From CAG-103 sp905215475 (GTDB lineage: Bacteria; Bacillota; Clostridia; Oscillospirales; Oscillospiraceae), in contig CAJMPW010000002.1 in the NCBI GenBank assembly GCA_905215475.1, positions 124,001-188,000 on the forward strand: DNA of 64,000 bases, in the 5' to 3' direction. This document shows, in pieces, positions 8,875 to 16,993 of this stretch. Position 1 is the stretch's first letter. The number at the start of each line of letters is the position of its first letter. The translations under genes were made by a program, and so were the position numbers. The notes below the pieces were generated by a model, which made no database searches, was not told the origin of the DNA, and saw only the letters and a program-made list of their open reading frames with translations.

Positions 8875-8903
8875 ATTGTACGCGGTTTTGGTCGTTTTGT
8901 CCA
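8875..8903 (-). promoter_or_regulatory. Promoter of the tetR-family gene at 8256
   Basis: Minus strand TGGACA, 17-base spacer, TACAAT, about 45 bases ahead of the start codon. Confidence 0.55.
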
Positions 8904-8946
8904 GTATGACAAAAAAATTTCGTCAGATTTGCCGCAGAGCCCGTTC

Positions 8947-8975
8947 TTGACTTTGCATCGGAAAAAGGGTATATT
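8947..8975 (+). promoter_or_regulatory. Promoter of the flavoprotein/kinase operon
   Basis: TTGACT, 17-base spacer, TATATT, a near-consensus sigma-A promoter. Transcription is expected to begin near 8982, immediately before the operator palindrome. Confidence 0.75.
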
Positions 8976-8985
8976 TGTCCTATTC

Positions 8986-9005
8986 AGTCGGTCGGCTGAC
9001 CGACT
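8986..9005. promoter_or_regulatory. Predicted TetR operator (AGTCGGTC-N4-GACCGACT)
   Basis: A perfect inverted repeat with 8-base arms and a GGCT centre, placed just downstream of the predicted transcription start of the operon and upstream of its first ribosome binding site. Its position and the divergent TetR gene make it the likely repressor site. Confidence 0.7.
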
Positions 9006-9029
9006 CACAGATTGGGAGGCACATCTGTT

Positions 9030-10754
9030 ATGCGGATCTCCGTTTTGAACCGGAAACTGAATCAGGCCTTCGGCGGCAAGGTCACGGCGGCGCTGGAGGA
9101 TAACTGCATCGTCCTGCGCGGCACGCTGGACCGCTGGGACGACGTTGTGCGCGCCGGTCAGATGGCCGCAACAAAGTATTCCACGTGCCATGTCGTCAAC
9201 GACATCACGTTTACCGGCGGCAAGGATGCGCCCATGCACGTTCCCGCGCTGCGCGACCGTTCGCTCGACGGGCAGACGCCCGACGTGCTCATCATCGGCG
9301 GCGGCATCTCGGGCGTGTCGATCGCGCGCGAGCTTGCGCGCCATCAGCTCGACATCCTGGTCGTCGACAAGGAGTGCGACCTCGCGCTCGGCGCCTCCGG
9401 GCGCAACGACGGCGAGGTGCATCCGGGCATCGACCTCGGCCGCGGCAGCGTCAAGCATAAGTACATCCGGCGCGGCAACGCCATGTTCGACCAGGTCTGC
9501 AAGGAGCTCGACGTGCCGTTTTCCCGCGTGGGGCAGTACGTCTGCTTCCAGCACGGCTGGCTGCGCCCGGCCGTGTGGTGCTACTGTATGTGGCGCAAAT
9601 ACCACGACGGCATCTCGGACACCTGCCTCATCTCCGGCAAGGAGCTGCTCAAGCGCGAGCCGAACTTCAATGAAAAGACCAGCTTCGCCATCTCCAACCC
9701 GGACTCCGGCTGCGTCTGCCCCTACGGGCTGACGATCGCCTACGCGGAAAACGCCGTGCAAAACGGCGCGCGCATCGCGCTCAACACCGCCGTGCTGGGC
9801 ATGGACGTCACGGACGGAACGATCACCGCCGTGCACACCAACCGCGGCACGCTGCACCCCGCGCTCGTCATCAACGCGGCCGGCGTGTTCGCCGAGGAAG
9901 TGGCGCGCATGGCCGACGACCGCTTCTTCTCCATCCACCCCCGCCGCGGCACGAACAGCATCCTCGACCGCAAGGCCGGTGCGTTCATGCACTCGATCGC
10001 ATCCGTCAAGGGCACCGACACCGTCTCCAAGACGCACTCGAAGGGCGGCGGCATCCTGCACACCGTGCACGACAACCTGCTCATCGGTCCCGACGCCGTG
10101 GAGACCTATGAAAAGGAGAACACCGCGACCCGCCCCGAGAGCATCGCACACGTGTTCGCCAAGCAGAAGATCACGATGCCCGCGCTGACCGAGCGCGACA
10201 TCATCACCTATTTCACCGGCGTGCGCGCCCCCACGTTCGAGGAGGACTTCATCATCGAGCGCGGCCGCCGCACGCACAACCTCATCCACGTCGCTGGCAT
10301 CCAGTCCCCCGGCCTGACGACGGCGCCCGCCGTCGCGGTGGATGTGGCGGACATGGCGGTCAGCCTCCTCGCGCACGACCGCCCCGTGGCCGCGAATCCC
10401 GACTTCGACCCCCACCGGCCGGGCATCCCCGTGCTGCGTGAGATGGACGACGAGACGCGCGCCGCCTACATTGCAAAAAATCCCGACTACGGCGTCATCG
10501 TCTGCCGCTGTGAGGAGATCAGCCGCGGCGAGATCCTCGACGCGCTGCGCTCGAATGTGTGCGTGCCGACGGTCGACGGCGTGAAAAAGCGCGTGCGTCC
10601 CGGCATGGGACGCTGCCAGGGCGGGTTCTGCTCGCCGCAGGTGGTGCGCATCATCGCCGAATTCCTCGGCGTGCCGCTCAGCGAGGTGCGCAAGTCCTCG
10701 GCCGACGCGCCCATCACGTTCGGCCCGACGAAATCCGGGGAGGTGCAGGCATGA
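9030..10754 (+). CDS. FAD-dependent oxidoreductase, GlpA-like, with BFD-type [2Fe-2S] domain
   Basis: 574 residues. The first 80 or so (MRISVLNRKLNQAF...) precede the Rossmann FAD motif VLIIGGGISGVSIARELA and look like a small BON-like alpha/beta domain; that reading is tentative. A DAO-fold flavin domain follows. The C-terminus has CRCEEISRGEIL and GMGRCQGGFC, the four-cysteine BFD-like [2Fe-2S] domain found in anaerobic glycerol-3-phosphate dehydrogenase GlpA. Start at the ATG at 9030 (GGGAGGC upstream); the TTG at 9012 would put the site inside the gene. First gene of a five-gene operon; the last codons overlap the next start (ATGA). Likely oxidises glycerol 3-phosphate or a related polyol phosphate; the substrate is inferred only. 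Confidence 0.85.
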   Translation: MRISVLNRKLNQAFGGKVTAALEDNCIVLRGTLDRWDDVVRAGQMAATKYSTCHVVNDITFTGGKDAPMHVPALRDRSLDGQTPDVLIIGGGISGVSIARELARHQLDILVVDKECDLALGASGRNDGEVHPGIDLGRGSVKHKYIRRGNAMFDQVCKELDVPFSRVGQYVCFQHGWLRPAVWCYCMWRKYHDGISDTCLISGKELLKREPNFNEKTSFAISNPDSGCVCPYGLTIAYAENAVQNGARIALNTAVLGMDVTDGTITAVHTNRGTLHPALVINAAGVFAEEVARMADDRFFSIHPRRGTNSILDRKAGAFMHSIASVKGTDTVSKTHSKGGGILHTVHDNLLIGPDAVETYEKENTATRPESIAHVFAKQKITMPALTERDIITYFTGVRAPTFEEDFIIERGRRTHNLIHVAGIQSPGLTTAPAVAVDVADMAVSLLAHDRPVAANPDFDPHRPGIPVLREMDDETRAAYIAKNPDYGVIVCRCEEISRGEILDALRSNVCVPTVDGVKKRVRPGMGRCQGGFCSPQVVRIIAEFLGVPLSEVRKSSADAPITFGPTKSGEVQA

Positions 10755-12004
10755 TGTATGACGTCATCGTCATCGGCGGCGGCCCGGGCGGGCTTGCGGC
10801 CGCCATCTCCGCGCACGAAAACGGTGCGCACGTGCTGCTCATCGAGCGCGAGGCGCGTCTGGGCGGTATGCTCAAGCAGTGCATTCACGACGGCTTCGGC
10901 CTCGCGCGCTTCGGCGAGCGGCTGGCAGGCCCGGAATATGTCGAGCGCTTCATCGACCGGCTCGAGCAGCTGCAGATCGAGGCGCGCACGCAGACCTTCG
11001 TCACGCGCGTGGAGAAAACGTCCGGCGGCTTTGCGGTCTACACCGTCAGCCGCGACGGCGTCGCCCGCGATGAGACGCGCACGCTCGTGCTGGCCACCGG
11101 CTGCCGCGAGCGCACGGCAAAGCAGGTCTTTATCCACGGCACGCGCCCGGCGGGCGTGTTCACAGCCGGCACCGCGCAAAACTTTACGAACCTGCTCGGC
11201 GAGCTGCCGACCCGCCGCTGCGTCATCCTCGGCAGCGGTGACATCGGGCTGATCATGGCGCGCCGCCTGACGCTTGAAGGCGCAGAGGTGCTCGGCGTGT
11301 ATGAGGCCAAGCCCACCCCCTCGGGTCTGACGCGCAACATCCACCAGTGCCTGCACGACTACGACATCCCGCTGCACCTGAGCCACACGGTCACGCGCGT
11401 GTTCGGCGCAGACCGGCTCACGGGCGTAGAGGTCGCAGAGGTGGACGCGCATATGCGCCCCATCGCCGGCACGGAGCAGCGCATCGACTGCGACGCGCTC
11501 ATCGTGTCCGTCGGTCTCATCCCGGAAAACGAGCTGGCGGAGTCGCTCGGCGTCCCGCTCGACGGGCACACCCGCGGTCCCGTCTGCGACGGGCAGCTCA
11601 TGACCGAGATCCCCGGCATCTTCTCGTGCGGCAACGCGCTGCACGTCAACGACCTTGTGGACTACGTGTCCGCCTCCGGCGAGCTGGCCGGAAAGAGCGC
11701 GGCGCACTTTGCCGCGCACACGCGCGACGAGGTCGCCGTCACGATCTCGAACGACTTCGGCTATCTTGTCCCGCAGCGGCTCGACCGCACGCAGGACAAC
11801 AGCGCCGTCACGCTGTATTTCCGCAGCGCGGAGGTGCTCGGCGCCTGCCGCGTGGTGCTGACCATCGACGGCAACGAGGTCTGGTCGCGGCGCTATCCCT
11901 TCCTGCGTCCGCCCGAGATGCAGCAGCTCACGCTGGACTTTGACAAGCTCGGCATCGCAGATGCAAGCGATGTCCACTTTGAGATCGAGGTGGCAAAGGC
12001 ATGA
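10751..12004 (+). CDS. NAD(P)/FAD-dependent oxidoreductase, partner of GlpA-like protein
   Basis: 417 residues. An N-terminal FAD-binding Rossmann motif VIVIGGGPGGLAAAISA is at residues 5-21, and a second nucleotide-binding fold near residue 160 reads VILGSGDIGLIMARRL. This is the pyridine-nucleotide-disulfide-like flavoprotein that regularly sits between a GlpA homologue and a DUF1667 protein in Firmicutes, where it probably passes electrons to or from NAD(P). The true start is the ATG at 10751, overlapping the upstream stop; the frame is open further upstream inside glpA, but that is not coding. The last about 90 residues form an extra beta-rich tail of unknown role. It overlaps the DUF1667 gene by 4 bases. 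Confidence 0.85.
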   Translation: MMYDVIVIGGGPGGLAAAISAHENGAHVLLIEREARLGGMLKQCIHDGFGLARFGERLAGPEYVERFIDRLEQLQIEARTQTFVTRVEKTSGGFAVYTVSRDGVARDETRTLVLATGCRERTAKQVFIHGTRPAGVFTAGTAQNFTNLLGELPTRRCVILGSGDIGLIMARRLTLEGAEVLGVYEAKPTPSGLTRNIHQCLHDYDIPLHLSHTVTRVFGADRLTGVEVAEVDAHMRPIAGTEQRIDCDALIVSVGLIPENELAESLGVPLDGHTRGPVCDGQLMTEIPGIFSCGNALHVNDLVDYVSASGELAGKSAAHFAAHTRDEVAVTISNDFGYLVPQRLDRTQDNSAVTLYFRSAEVLGACRVVLTIDGNEVWSRRYPFLRPPEMQQLTLDFDKLGIADASDVHFEIEVAKA

Positions 12005-12366
12005 AAGAACTCACCTGTATCGGCTGCCCGCGCGGCTGCACCTTGAAAATCGAACGCGACGGCGACGGCTGGTCCGTCACCGGCAACACCTGCCCCCGCG
12101 GCAAGGAGTTTGCCATCTCGGAGATGACCGCGCCCAAGCGCACCATCTGCTCGACCGTGCGCACCGCCTTCCCGGACGCGCCGGTGCTGCCGGTGCGCGT
12201 ATCGGCGGACATCCCGAAAGACCGCATCTTCGACGTCATGGACGCGATCCGCACCGTGACCGTGACCGAACGCATCGCCCGCGGCGACGTGGTCATACCG
12301 AATGTGCTCGGCCTTGGCGTGGACGTCATCGCCACGAGCAGTCTGCTCAAGCACAAACCCGATTGA
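12001..12366 (+). CDS. DUF1667 family protein
   Basis: 121 residues with a cysteine cluster CIGCPRGC near the N-terminus and a fourth cysteine in NTCPRGKEF, a probable metal or Fe-S site. The C-terminal half resembles the GlpA-associated small domain. It always-type companion of GlpA/GlpB-like flavoproteins in anaerobic Firmicutes, so it probably forms the third, electron-transferring subunit of the complex. The ATG overlaps the upstream stop (ATGA), so the three proteins should be made in equal amounts. Biochemical role not established. Confidence 0.85.
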   Translation: MKELTCIGCPRGCTLKIERDGDGWSVTGNTCPRGKEFAISEMTAPKRTICSTVRTAFPDAPVLPVRVSADIPKDRIFDVMDAIRTVTVTERIARGDVVIPNVLGLGVDVIATSSLLKHKPD

Positions 12367-12431
12367 AATCAGAGCGAAAATCGCTTACAGTATAGGAGAG
12401 AGAGCAAACTATATCATAGGAGGGAATCAAC

Positions 12432-13988
12432 TTGAGCAAACCGCTGGTGCTGACATGTGATATCGGCACACAGAGCGCGCGCGCCCTGCTCGTGGACCCG
12501 GACGGCCGGATCGTGGACGTCGTCCAGAGCAAATACGCCGAGCCTTACTTTTCAAAAGAGCCCGGCTGGGCGGAGCAGAAGCCGGACTTCTACTTCGACC
12601 GTATGTGCGAATGCTGCCGCGAACTGTGTGCACGCAGCAATGCCCTGCTGCCGGATGTGATCGCCATGACGATCACCGTCATCCGCGACACCGTTGTGTG
12701 TCTGGACGAGAACAACAACCCCCTGCGCGACATCATCCTCTGGCTGGATAAGCGCTCCGTCGATCCGAACGGCGCCATGCCTGCCAAGAACATGATGGTC
12801 TTTAAGCTCGCCGGTATGGAGCCGACGGCGAAGGTGGTCTACGCCGCCTCCGCCGGCAACTGGATCATGCGCCACGAGCCGGAGATCTGGGCCAGGACCG
12901 CCAAATACGTCATGCTACCCACCTACCTCAACTACAAGCTCACGGGCAATCTCATCGACTCGGCCTCGAACCAGATCGGACACATCCCGTTCGATTACAA
13001 AAACCGCCGCTGGATGAAGCCCGGCAGCCTCACGCGCTGCTTCTGCGACGTGCCGAACGAAAAGCTGTGCGACCTCGTGCCGTCCGGCACGGTCATCGGC
13101 ACGATCACCGAAGAGGTCTGCGCCCTGACCGGCATCCCCGCCGGACTGCCGCTCATCTCGACCGGCTCGGACAAGGGCTGCGAGACGCTCGGTCTCGCCG
13201 TGGTCGACTCCGACAAGGCGTCCATCTCGCTCGGTACGACGGCCACGATCCAGTTCAGCACGACGCAGTACGTCGAGCCGCAGCAGTTCCTGCCCGCCTA
13301 CCCCGGCGTGCTCAACGACCACTACAACCCCGAGATCGAGATCTACCGCGGTCTGTGGCTGCTGTCGTGGTTCGTCAAGGAATTCGGCACGGCCGACGCC
13401 ATCGACGCCAAGGAAATGGGCATGGCGCCCGAGGCCCTGCTCGACCAGCGCATCCGCGACCTGCCCGCCGGCAGCGACGGTCTGCTCCTGCAGCCGTACT
13501 GGACGGCCGGCATCCTGCATCCGGATTCGCTCGGCGCGGTCATCGGCTTTTCCGATTACCACACGCGCTACCACTTCTACCGCGCCATCATCGAGGGCCT
13601 GTGCCTGGAGCTGTACATGGCGCTGCGCATCATGGAGGACCGCTCGGGTCTGACCATCCATGAGATCCGCATCGGCGGCGGCGGCGCGAAGAGCAACGTG
13701 GTCTGCCAGATCGCGGCGGACGTGTTCGGTCTGCCGGTCGTGCGCTCGCAGACGCATGAGGCGTGCTCCATCGGCTCGTCCATGGTCGCATTCGTGGCCA
13801 AGGGCGTGTTCGCCGATTTTGACGAGGCGGCCAAGGCCATGGTCCACGTAAAGGATACCTTCCAGCCCAACGAAAAGAACCACGAGATATACAACGAAAT
13901 CTATGAGCAGGCCTACCGCAAGATCTATCCGCGCCTGCGCCCGATCTATCAGAAACTGATCCAAGTCAAGAGGAGGATTGCACAATGA
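12432..13988 (+). CDS. FGGY family carbohydrate kinase
   Basis: 518 residues of the FGGY sugar/polyol kinase family (glycerol kinase, xylulokinase and relatives). The N-terminal ATPase phosphate-binding motif reads VLTCDIGTQSARALLVD. The FGGY_C half carries IGGGGAKSNVVCQIAADVFGLPV, the adenosine motif region. The start is a TTG at 12432, eight bases after an AGGAGGG site; no ATG fits. It follows the DUF1667 gene after 65 bases and overlaps the next gene by 4 bases. Paired with a GlpA-like dehydrogenase it could phosphorylate glycerol, dihydroxyacetone or a longer polyol; sequence by eye does not discriminate. Confidence 0.85.
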   Translation: MSKPLVLTCDIGTQSARALLVDPDGRIVDVVQSKYAEPYFSKEPGWAEQKPDFYFDRMCECCRELCARSNALLPDVIAMTITVIRDTVVCLDENNNPLRDIILWLDKRSVDPNGAMPAKNMMVFKLAGMEPTAKVVYAASAGNWIMRHEPEIWARTAKYVMLPTYLNYKLTGNLIDSASNQIGHIPFDYKNRRWMKPGSLTRCFCDVPNEKLCDLVPSGTVIGTITEEVCALTGIPAGLPLISTGSDKGCETLGLAVVDSDKASISLGTTATIQFSTTQYVEPQQFLPAYPGVLNDHYNPEIEIYRGLWLLSWFVKEFGTADAIDAKEMGMAPEALLDQRIRDLPAGSDGLLLQPYWTAGILHPDSLGAVIGFSDYHTRYHFYRAIIEGLCLELYMALRIMEDRSGLTIHEIRIGGGGAKSNVVCQIAADVFGLPVVRSQTHEACSIGSSMVAFVAKGVFADFDEAAKAMVHVKDTFQPNEKNHEIYNEIYEQAYRKIYPRLRPIYQKLIQVKRRIAQ

Positions 13989-15754
13989 GCAACAAACCGT
14001 ACAAAGGATTCGAGCCGAACTGGCTGCTCACCCCCGCCCCCGAAAATAGCTACCGCTCCATCTTCCGCTGGGGCGACCCGAACTTCTTCAAATACCCGAA
14101 GGAGTCGCTGTACACGCTCATGAAAGAAAAGTTCCAGATGACGGACGACGACTTCAAGGCATATTCCGACGACACCGGCTTCGACCCCGTGGAGCTGCCC
14201 GATCACCCGGTGCAGCTTGCGCCCGAGCACATCGACGCGCTCAAGGCGATCGTCGGTGAGCAGAACCTCTCCACCACGGACTACGACCGTCTGAGCGTGG
14301 CCTACGGCGCCACGGCTTACGACCTGCTGCGTCTGCGCCACAAGCGCATCGACAGCGTGCCCGACGTCGTGCTCTACCCCGAGACGAGCGAGCAGGTCGA
14401 GCAGATCGTCGCCTACTCCACCGAGCACCACATCCCGCTGTACGTCTACGGCGGCGGCAGCAGCGTCACCCGCGGCGTCGAGCCGACCAAGGGCGGCATC
14501 TCGCTGGATATGCGCCGCAACTTCAACAAGGTCATCAGCTTCAACGAGATCGACCAGACCATCACTGTGCAGGCCGGTATGTCCGGTCCGGATCTGGAAA
14601 AGACGCTGCAGAGCGCGCCTGAGCTCTTCGGTGCGAAGCGTCAGTACACCTGCGGCCACTTCCCGCAGTCGTTCGAGTATTCGAGCGTCGGCGGCTGGAC
14701 CGTCACGCGCGGAGCCGGCCAGAACAGCACGTACTACGGCACCATTGCCGACATCGTGCTCAGCCAGAAGTATGCCACGCCCATCGGCGTCATCCAGACC
14801 AGCCACTACTCCCGCGAGGCCACCGGTCCGAACCTGAACCAGATCATGATGGGCTCCGAGGGCACGTTCGGCGTGCTGACTGAGGTCACGCTGCGCATCT
14901 TCCGCTGGATGCCGGAAAACCGCAAGCGCTTCTCCTACATCTTCAAGACGTGGGACGCCGCCATGAAGGCTGCCCGCGAGATGATGCAGTGCGAGTGCGG
15001 CTACTCGTCCGTGTTCCGTCTGTCCGACCCGGAGGAGACCAACCTCATGCTCAAGCTCTACAACGTCGATGAGACGCCGCTGCAGCCGCTGCTCGACGCC
15101 TTCGGCTACAAGGACATGGAGCGCTGCCTCTTCCTCGGCTTCACCGACGGTGAGAAGGGCTACAGCCGCAACGTCGCGCGCAACATCGCCAAGATCGCGC
15201 GCAAGCACGGCGGTATGCCGCTGACCGGCTACGTCACCCGCAGCTGGGAAAAGGGCCGCTTCAACGACCCCTACCTGCGCGACACGCTCATGGACTTCGG
15301 CATCACGACCGACACCCTCGAGTGCACGGTCAACTGGTCGAACATGGAGCAGGTGCACGCCGACGTGCGCAAGATCTGCCACGCGCTGCCGAACACCGTC
15401 GTCACGACGCATATGTCGCACTGCTATCCGCAGGGCGCGAACCTGTACTTCATCTTCCTCACCCGTATGCAGGATGAAAACGCCTTCAAGGCCTACCACA
15501 CCACGATCCTTGACGCGATCCAGCGCTCCGGCGCGGCCGTGAGCCACCACCACGGCATCGGCAAGATGTTCGCGCCCTGGCTCGAGGGCTACATCGGCGA
15601 GAAGGAGTACGGCGTGTTCCGCGTGCTCAAGAACTACTTTGACCCCGACTACAACATGAACCCGGGCGGCACGATCGGCCTGGATCTCAAGCCGGAGGAA
15701 AAGAAGTTCCTGCGCGAATACACCGACTACCTCGAGCAGCCGAAGTTCGACTGA
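13985..15754 (+). CDS. FAD-binding oxidase, alkylglycerone-phosphate synthase-like
   Basis: 589 residues with a PCMH-type FAD-binding domain (YGGGSSVTRGV near residue 157) and a FAD-linked oxidase C-terminal domain. Several stretches match alkyl-dihydroxyacetone-phosphate synthase (AGPS): EYSSVGGWTVTRGAGQN, MGSEGTFGVLTEVTLRI, ECTVNWS and the histidine motif SHHHGIGK near residue 520. AGPS exchanges an acyl for an alkyl chain on dihydroxyacetone phosphate during ether-lipid synthesis. Other members oxidise 2-hydroxyacids or aldonates. Last gene of the TetR-controlled operon, overlapping the kinase by 4 bases and followed by a terminator. A role in ether-lipid or polyol-phosphate metabolism is possible, not shown. 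Confidence 0.8.
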   Translation: MSNKPYKGFEPNWLLTPAPENSYRSIFRWGDPNFFKYPKESLYTLMKEKFQMTDDDFKAYSDDTGFDPVELPDHPVQLAPEHIDALKAIVGEQNLSTTDYDRLSVAYGATAYDLLRLRHKRIDSVPDVVLYPETSEQVEQIVAYSTEHHIPLYVYGGGSSVTRGVEPTKGGISLDMRRNFNKVISFNEIDQTITVQAGMSGPDLEKTLQSAPELFGAKRQYTCGHFPQSFEYSSVGGWTVTRGAGQNSTYYGTIADIVLSQKYATPIGVIQTSHYSREATGPNLNQIMMGSEGTFGVLTEVTLRIFRWMPENRKRFSYIFKTWDAAMKAAREMMQCECGYSSVFRLSDPEETNLMLKLYNVDETPLQPLLDAFGYKDMERCLFLGFTDGEKGYSRNVARNIAKIARKHGGMPLTGYVTRSWEKGRFNDPYLRDTLMDFGITTDTLECTVNWSNMEQVHADVRKICHALPNTVVTTHMSHCYPQGANLYFIFLTRMQDENAFKAYHTTILDAIQRSGAAVSHHHGIGKMFAPWLEGYIGEKEYGVFRVLKNYFDPDYNMNPGGTIGLDLKPEEKKFLREYTDYLEQPKFD

Positions 15755-15881
15755 GTATCGTTATCTCCCGGCGCCGGATTGGATGCCCGGCGCCGGTTCA
15801 CTGGCCATGTGCCAATGCTGCTGCGTAGATCGTTTGTGCAGCAGGGGGGAGAATCGGGGCGTACCGCCCCAATTGGATGGA

Positions 15882-15915
15882 GCAGTCCGGCATGGTTCAT
15901 GCCGGACTGCTTTTT
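15882..15915 (+). terminator. Terminator of the flavoprotein/kinase operon
   Basis: GCAGTCCGGCAT / ATGCCGGACTGC, a perfect 12-base stem with a 5-base loop, followed by TTTTT. The 127 bases between the last gene and this hairpin hold only GC-rich inverted repeats (for example CCGGCGCCGG twice at 15774-15796); I see no gene there. Confidence 0.85.
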
Positions 15916-15927
15916 CATGCCCCGCGC

Positions 15928-15959
15928 AAAAAACCGCCGCTCATGTTGAGCGGCGGTTT
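15928..15959 (-). terminator. Intrinsic terminator, leftward
   Basis: AAACCGCCGCTCA / TGAGCGGCGGTTT stem with T-run when read on the minus strand. It lies beyond repeat copy B from folT and probably ends the folT transcript. Confidence 0.75.
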
Positions 15960-15962
15960 AAG

Positions 15963-16151
15963 GCTGTCAAAAAGTAATACTTTTTGACAAAGGGGCTGCA
16001 GTCTGCTGCGCGCATAATTTGTGCGCCGCCGGCGCACAAATTCCACACTTGCAGCCTGAGAAGTATTTTCTTCGCCGCACATGTCGCCGAAGAAAATGAT
16101 CAAACTTTCTTTGCGCCTGCGGGCGCAAACTCTACGAGGTTCATTGACAAG
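15963..16151 (-). repeat. Intergenic multi-hairpin repeat, copy B
   Basis: Reverse-oriented relative of the elements at 4743 and 33384. Stem 1 reads TTTGCGCC/GGCGCAAA in place of TTTCGCCGC/GCGGCGAAA, i.e. both strands of the stem changed together. Stem 3 contains AATTTGTGCGCC/GGCGCACAAATT and stem 4 TGTCAAAAAGTA/TACTTTTTGACA. It sits between two convergent genes. Confidence 0.85.
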
Positions 16152-16154
16152 GGG

Positions 16155-16184
16155 AAGCCGCCGCTCCGGTCGGAGCGGCGGCTT
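16155..16184 (-). terminator. Hairpin after folT
   Basis: A perfect 14-base stem (AAGCCGCCGCTCCG and complement) with a 2-base centre, 18 bases after the folT stop. No T-run follows, so it may protect the 3' end or act as a weak terminator. Confidence 0.5.
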
Positions 16185-16201
16185 GCCGTATTTCTGTTCG
16201 G

Positions 16202-16738
16202 TTAATTGGCGTGCGGCTGCACCGCGCGGCGCACAAGCGGCAGCAGCGACGGCAGCAGCAGCGAAAACACGACCGCCTTCGCCGCGCAGATGCCCAGACG
16301 CAGCGGCAGCGTGCCAAAGACGAACACGGGCGAATAGTACCCGTAGACGAGGCTGTCGATGTACAGCGAGGCAGTGTTGAGCGCCGTGATGCCCAGCTCC
16401 CCAAACACGACCAGCAGCACGAGCTGGCGCTTGGTGCAGGCGTACCCGTGCCGCGCGGACACCGCGCCCACGCACAGGCCGAGCAGCACATACGGCGCGA
16501 TCCACAGCGCGGTCGTGACCGTGACGCCGTAGGACAGGAGCTGATACAGCAGCGTGCCGATGCCGCCGATGACCATTCCGTCGATCGGTCCGAGCATCAG
16601 TGCGCCGAGAAACACCGGCATCGCCTCGATGGTGATCTTGAGGTTTCCGGTCTTGATGGCGGCCACGGCCAGAACCGTGACCATGGCGGCAAACATCGCG
16701 TCCGCCGTGAGGCGGCGGGCAGTCCATTTCGTATGCAA
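16202..16738 (-). CDS. folT: Folate-type ECF transporter S component
   Basis: 178 residues with about five to six membrane segments. The N-terminal motif (RRLTADAMFAAM) and the following block TGNLKITIEAMPVFLGALM and GPIDGMVIGGIGTLLYQLL are typical of the FolT S component, which binds folate in the membrane and works with a shared EcfA/A'/T module that is not in this window. The start is a TTG at 16738, eight bases after AAAGGAG; the GTG at 16768 would swallow that site. The THF riboswitch in the leader (16788-16884) independently supports folate as substrate. Confidence 0.88.
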   Translation of the reverse strand: MHTKWTARRLTADAMFAAMVTVLAVAAIKTGNLKITIEAMPVFLGALMLGPIDGMVIGGIGTLLYQLLSYGVTVTTALWIAPYVLLGLCVGAVSARHGYACTKRQLVLLVVFGELGITALNTASLYIDSLVYGYYSPVFVFGTLPLRLGICAAKAVVFSLLLPSLLPLVRRAVQPHAN

Positions 16739-16787
16739 TTTTAAGACTCCTTTCGTGACAGTTGCCACGACGGGGTCTCCCCTGGTG

Positions 16788-16884
16788 GCAGCGGAAGCGG
16801 CAGCAGCACCGTGGGGCGTACCCCTTCGTCGTCGGACAACTTCCCATCCCGACGCACTTAACGCGCTGTTCCTACTCTGTCCAA
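16788..16884 (-). ncRNA. Tetrahydrofolate (THF) riboswitch
   Basis: Reading leftward the leader shows the conserved THF riboswitch blocks in order: GAGTAGG, GCGTTAAGTG, GGATGGGAAGTTG, ACGAA, ACGGTG and GCTTCCGC. The intervening stems can form (GCGTCGG/CCGACG; GGGG..CCCC). It follows a promoter and precedes folT. A hairpin at 16764-16790 (TGCCAC..GTGGCA) overlaps the aptamer's 3' end and lies close to the ribosome binding site, with no T-run, so control is probably translational. Folate-replete cells should shut off uptake. Confidence 0.9.
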
Positions 16885-16911
16885 TACATACTCTGCAAAG
16901 ATTGCGTGTGT

Positions 16912-16940
16912 ATCATAGCACACGCGGCGCGGCTTTGCAA
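16912..16940 (-). promoter_or_regulatory. Promoter of folT
   Basis: Minus strand TTGCAA, 17-base spacer, TATGAT; the predicted start lies about 20 bases before the riboswitch. Confidence 0.7.
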
Positions 16941-16944
16941 CCGC

Positions 16945-16973
16945 AAAAAGGACGCCCGGCGGGCGTCCTTTTT
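16945..16973 (-). terminator. Terminator of the cyclodeaminase-like gene
   Basis: AAAAAGGACGCCC/GGGCGTCCTTTTT, symmetrical, 20 bases after the minus-strand stop at 16994 and directly before the folT promoter. Confidence 0.85.
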
Positions 16974-16993
16974 CTGCGCTTACTTTTTTGCGC

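Noticed and set aside
10559..10750. N-terminal extension of the second flavoprotein
   Set aside because: Overlaps the end of the GlpA-like gene in another frame and is arginine-rich shadow sequence; the ATGA overlap start at 10751 begins directly with the FAD motif.
12367..12431. Second promoter ahead of the FGGY kinase gene
   Set aside because: TATAGG and TATATC stretches occur, but no -35 at an acceptable distance; the genes are better explained as one operon.
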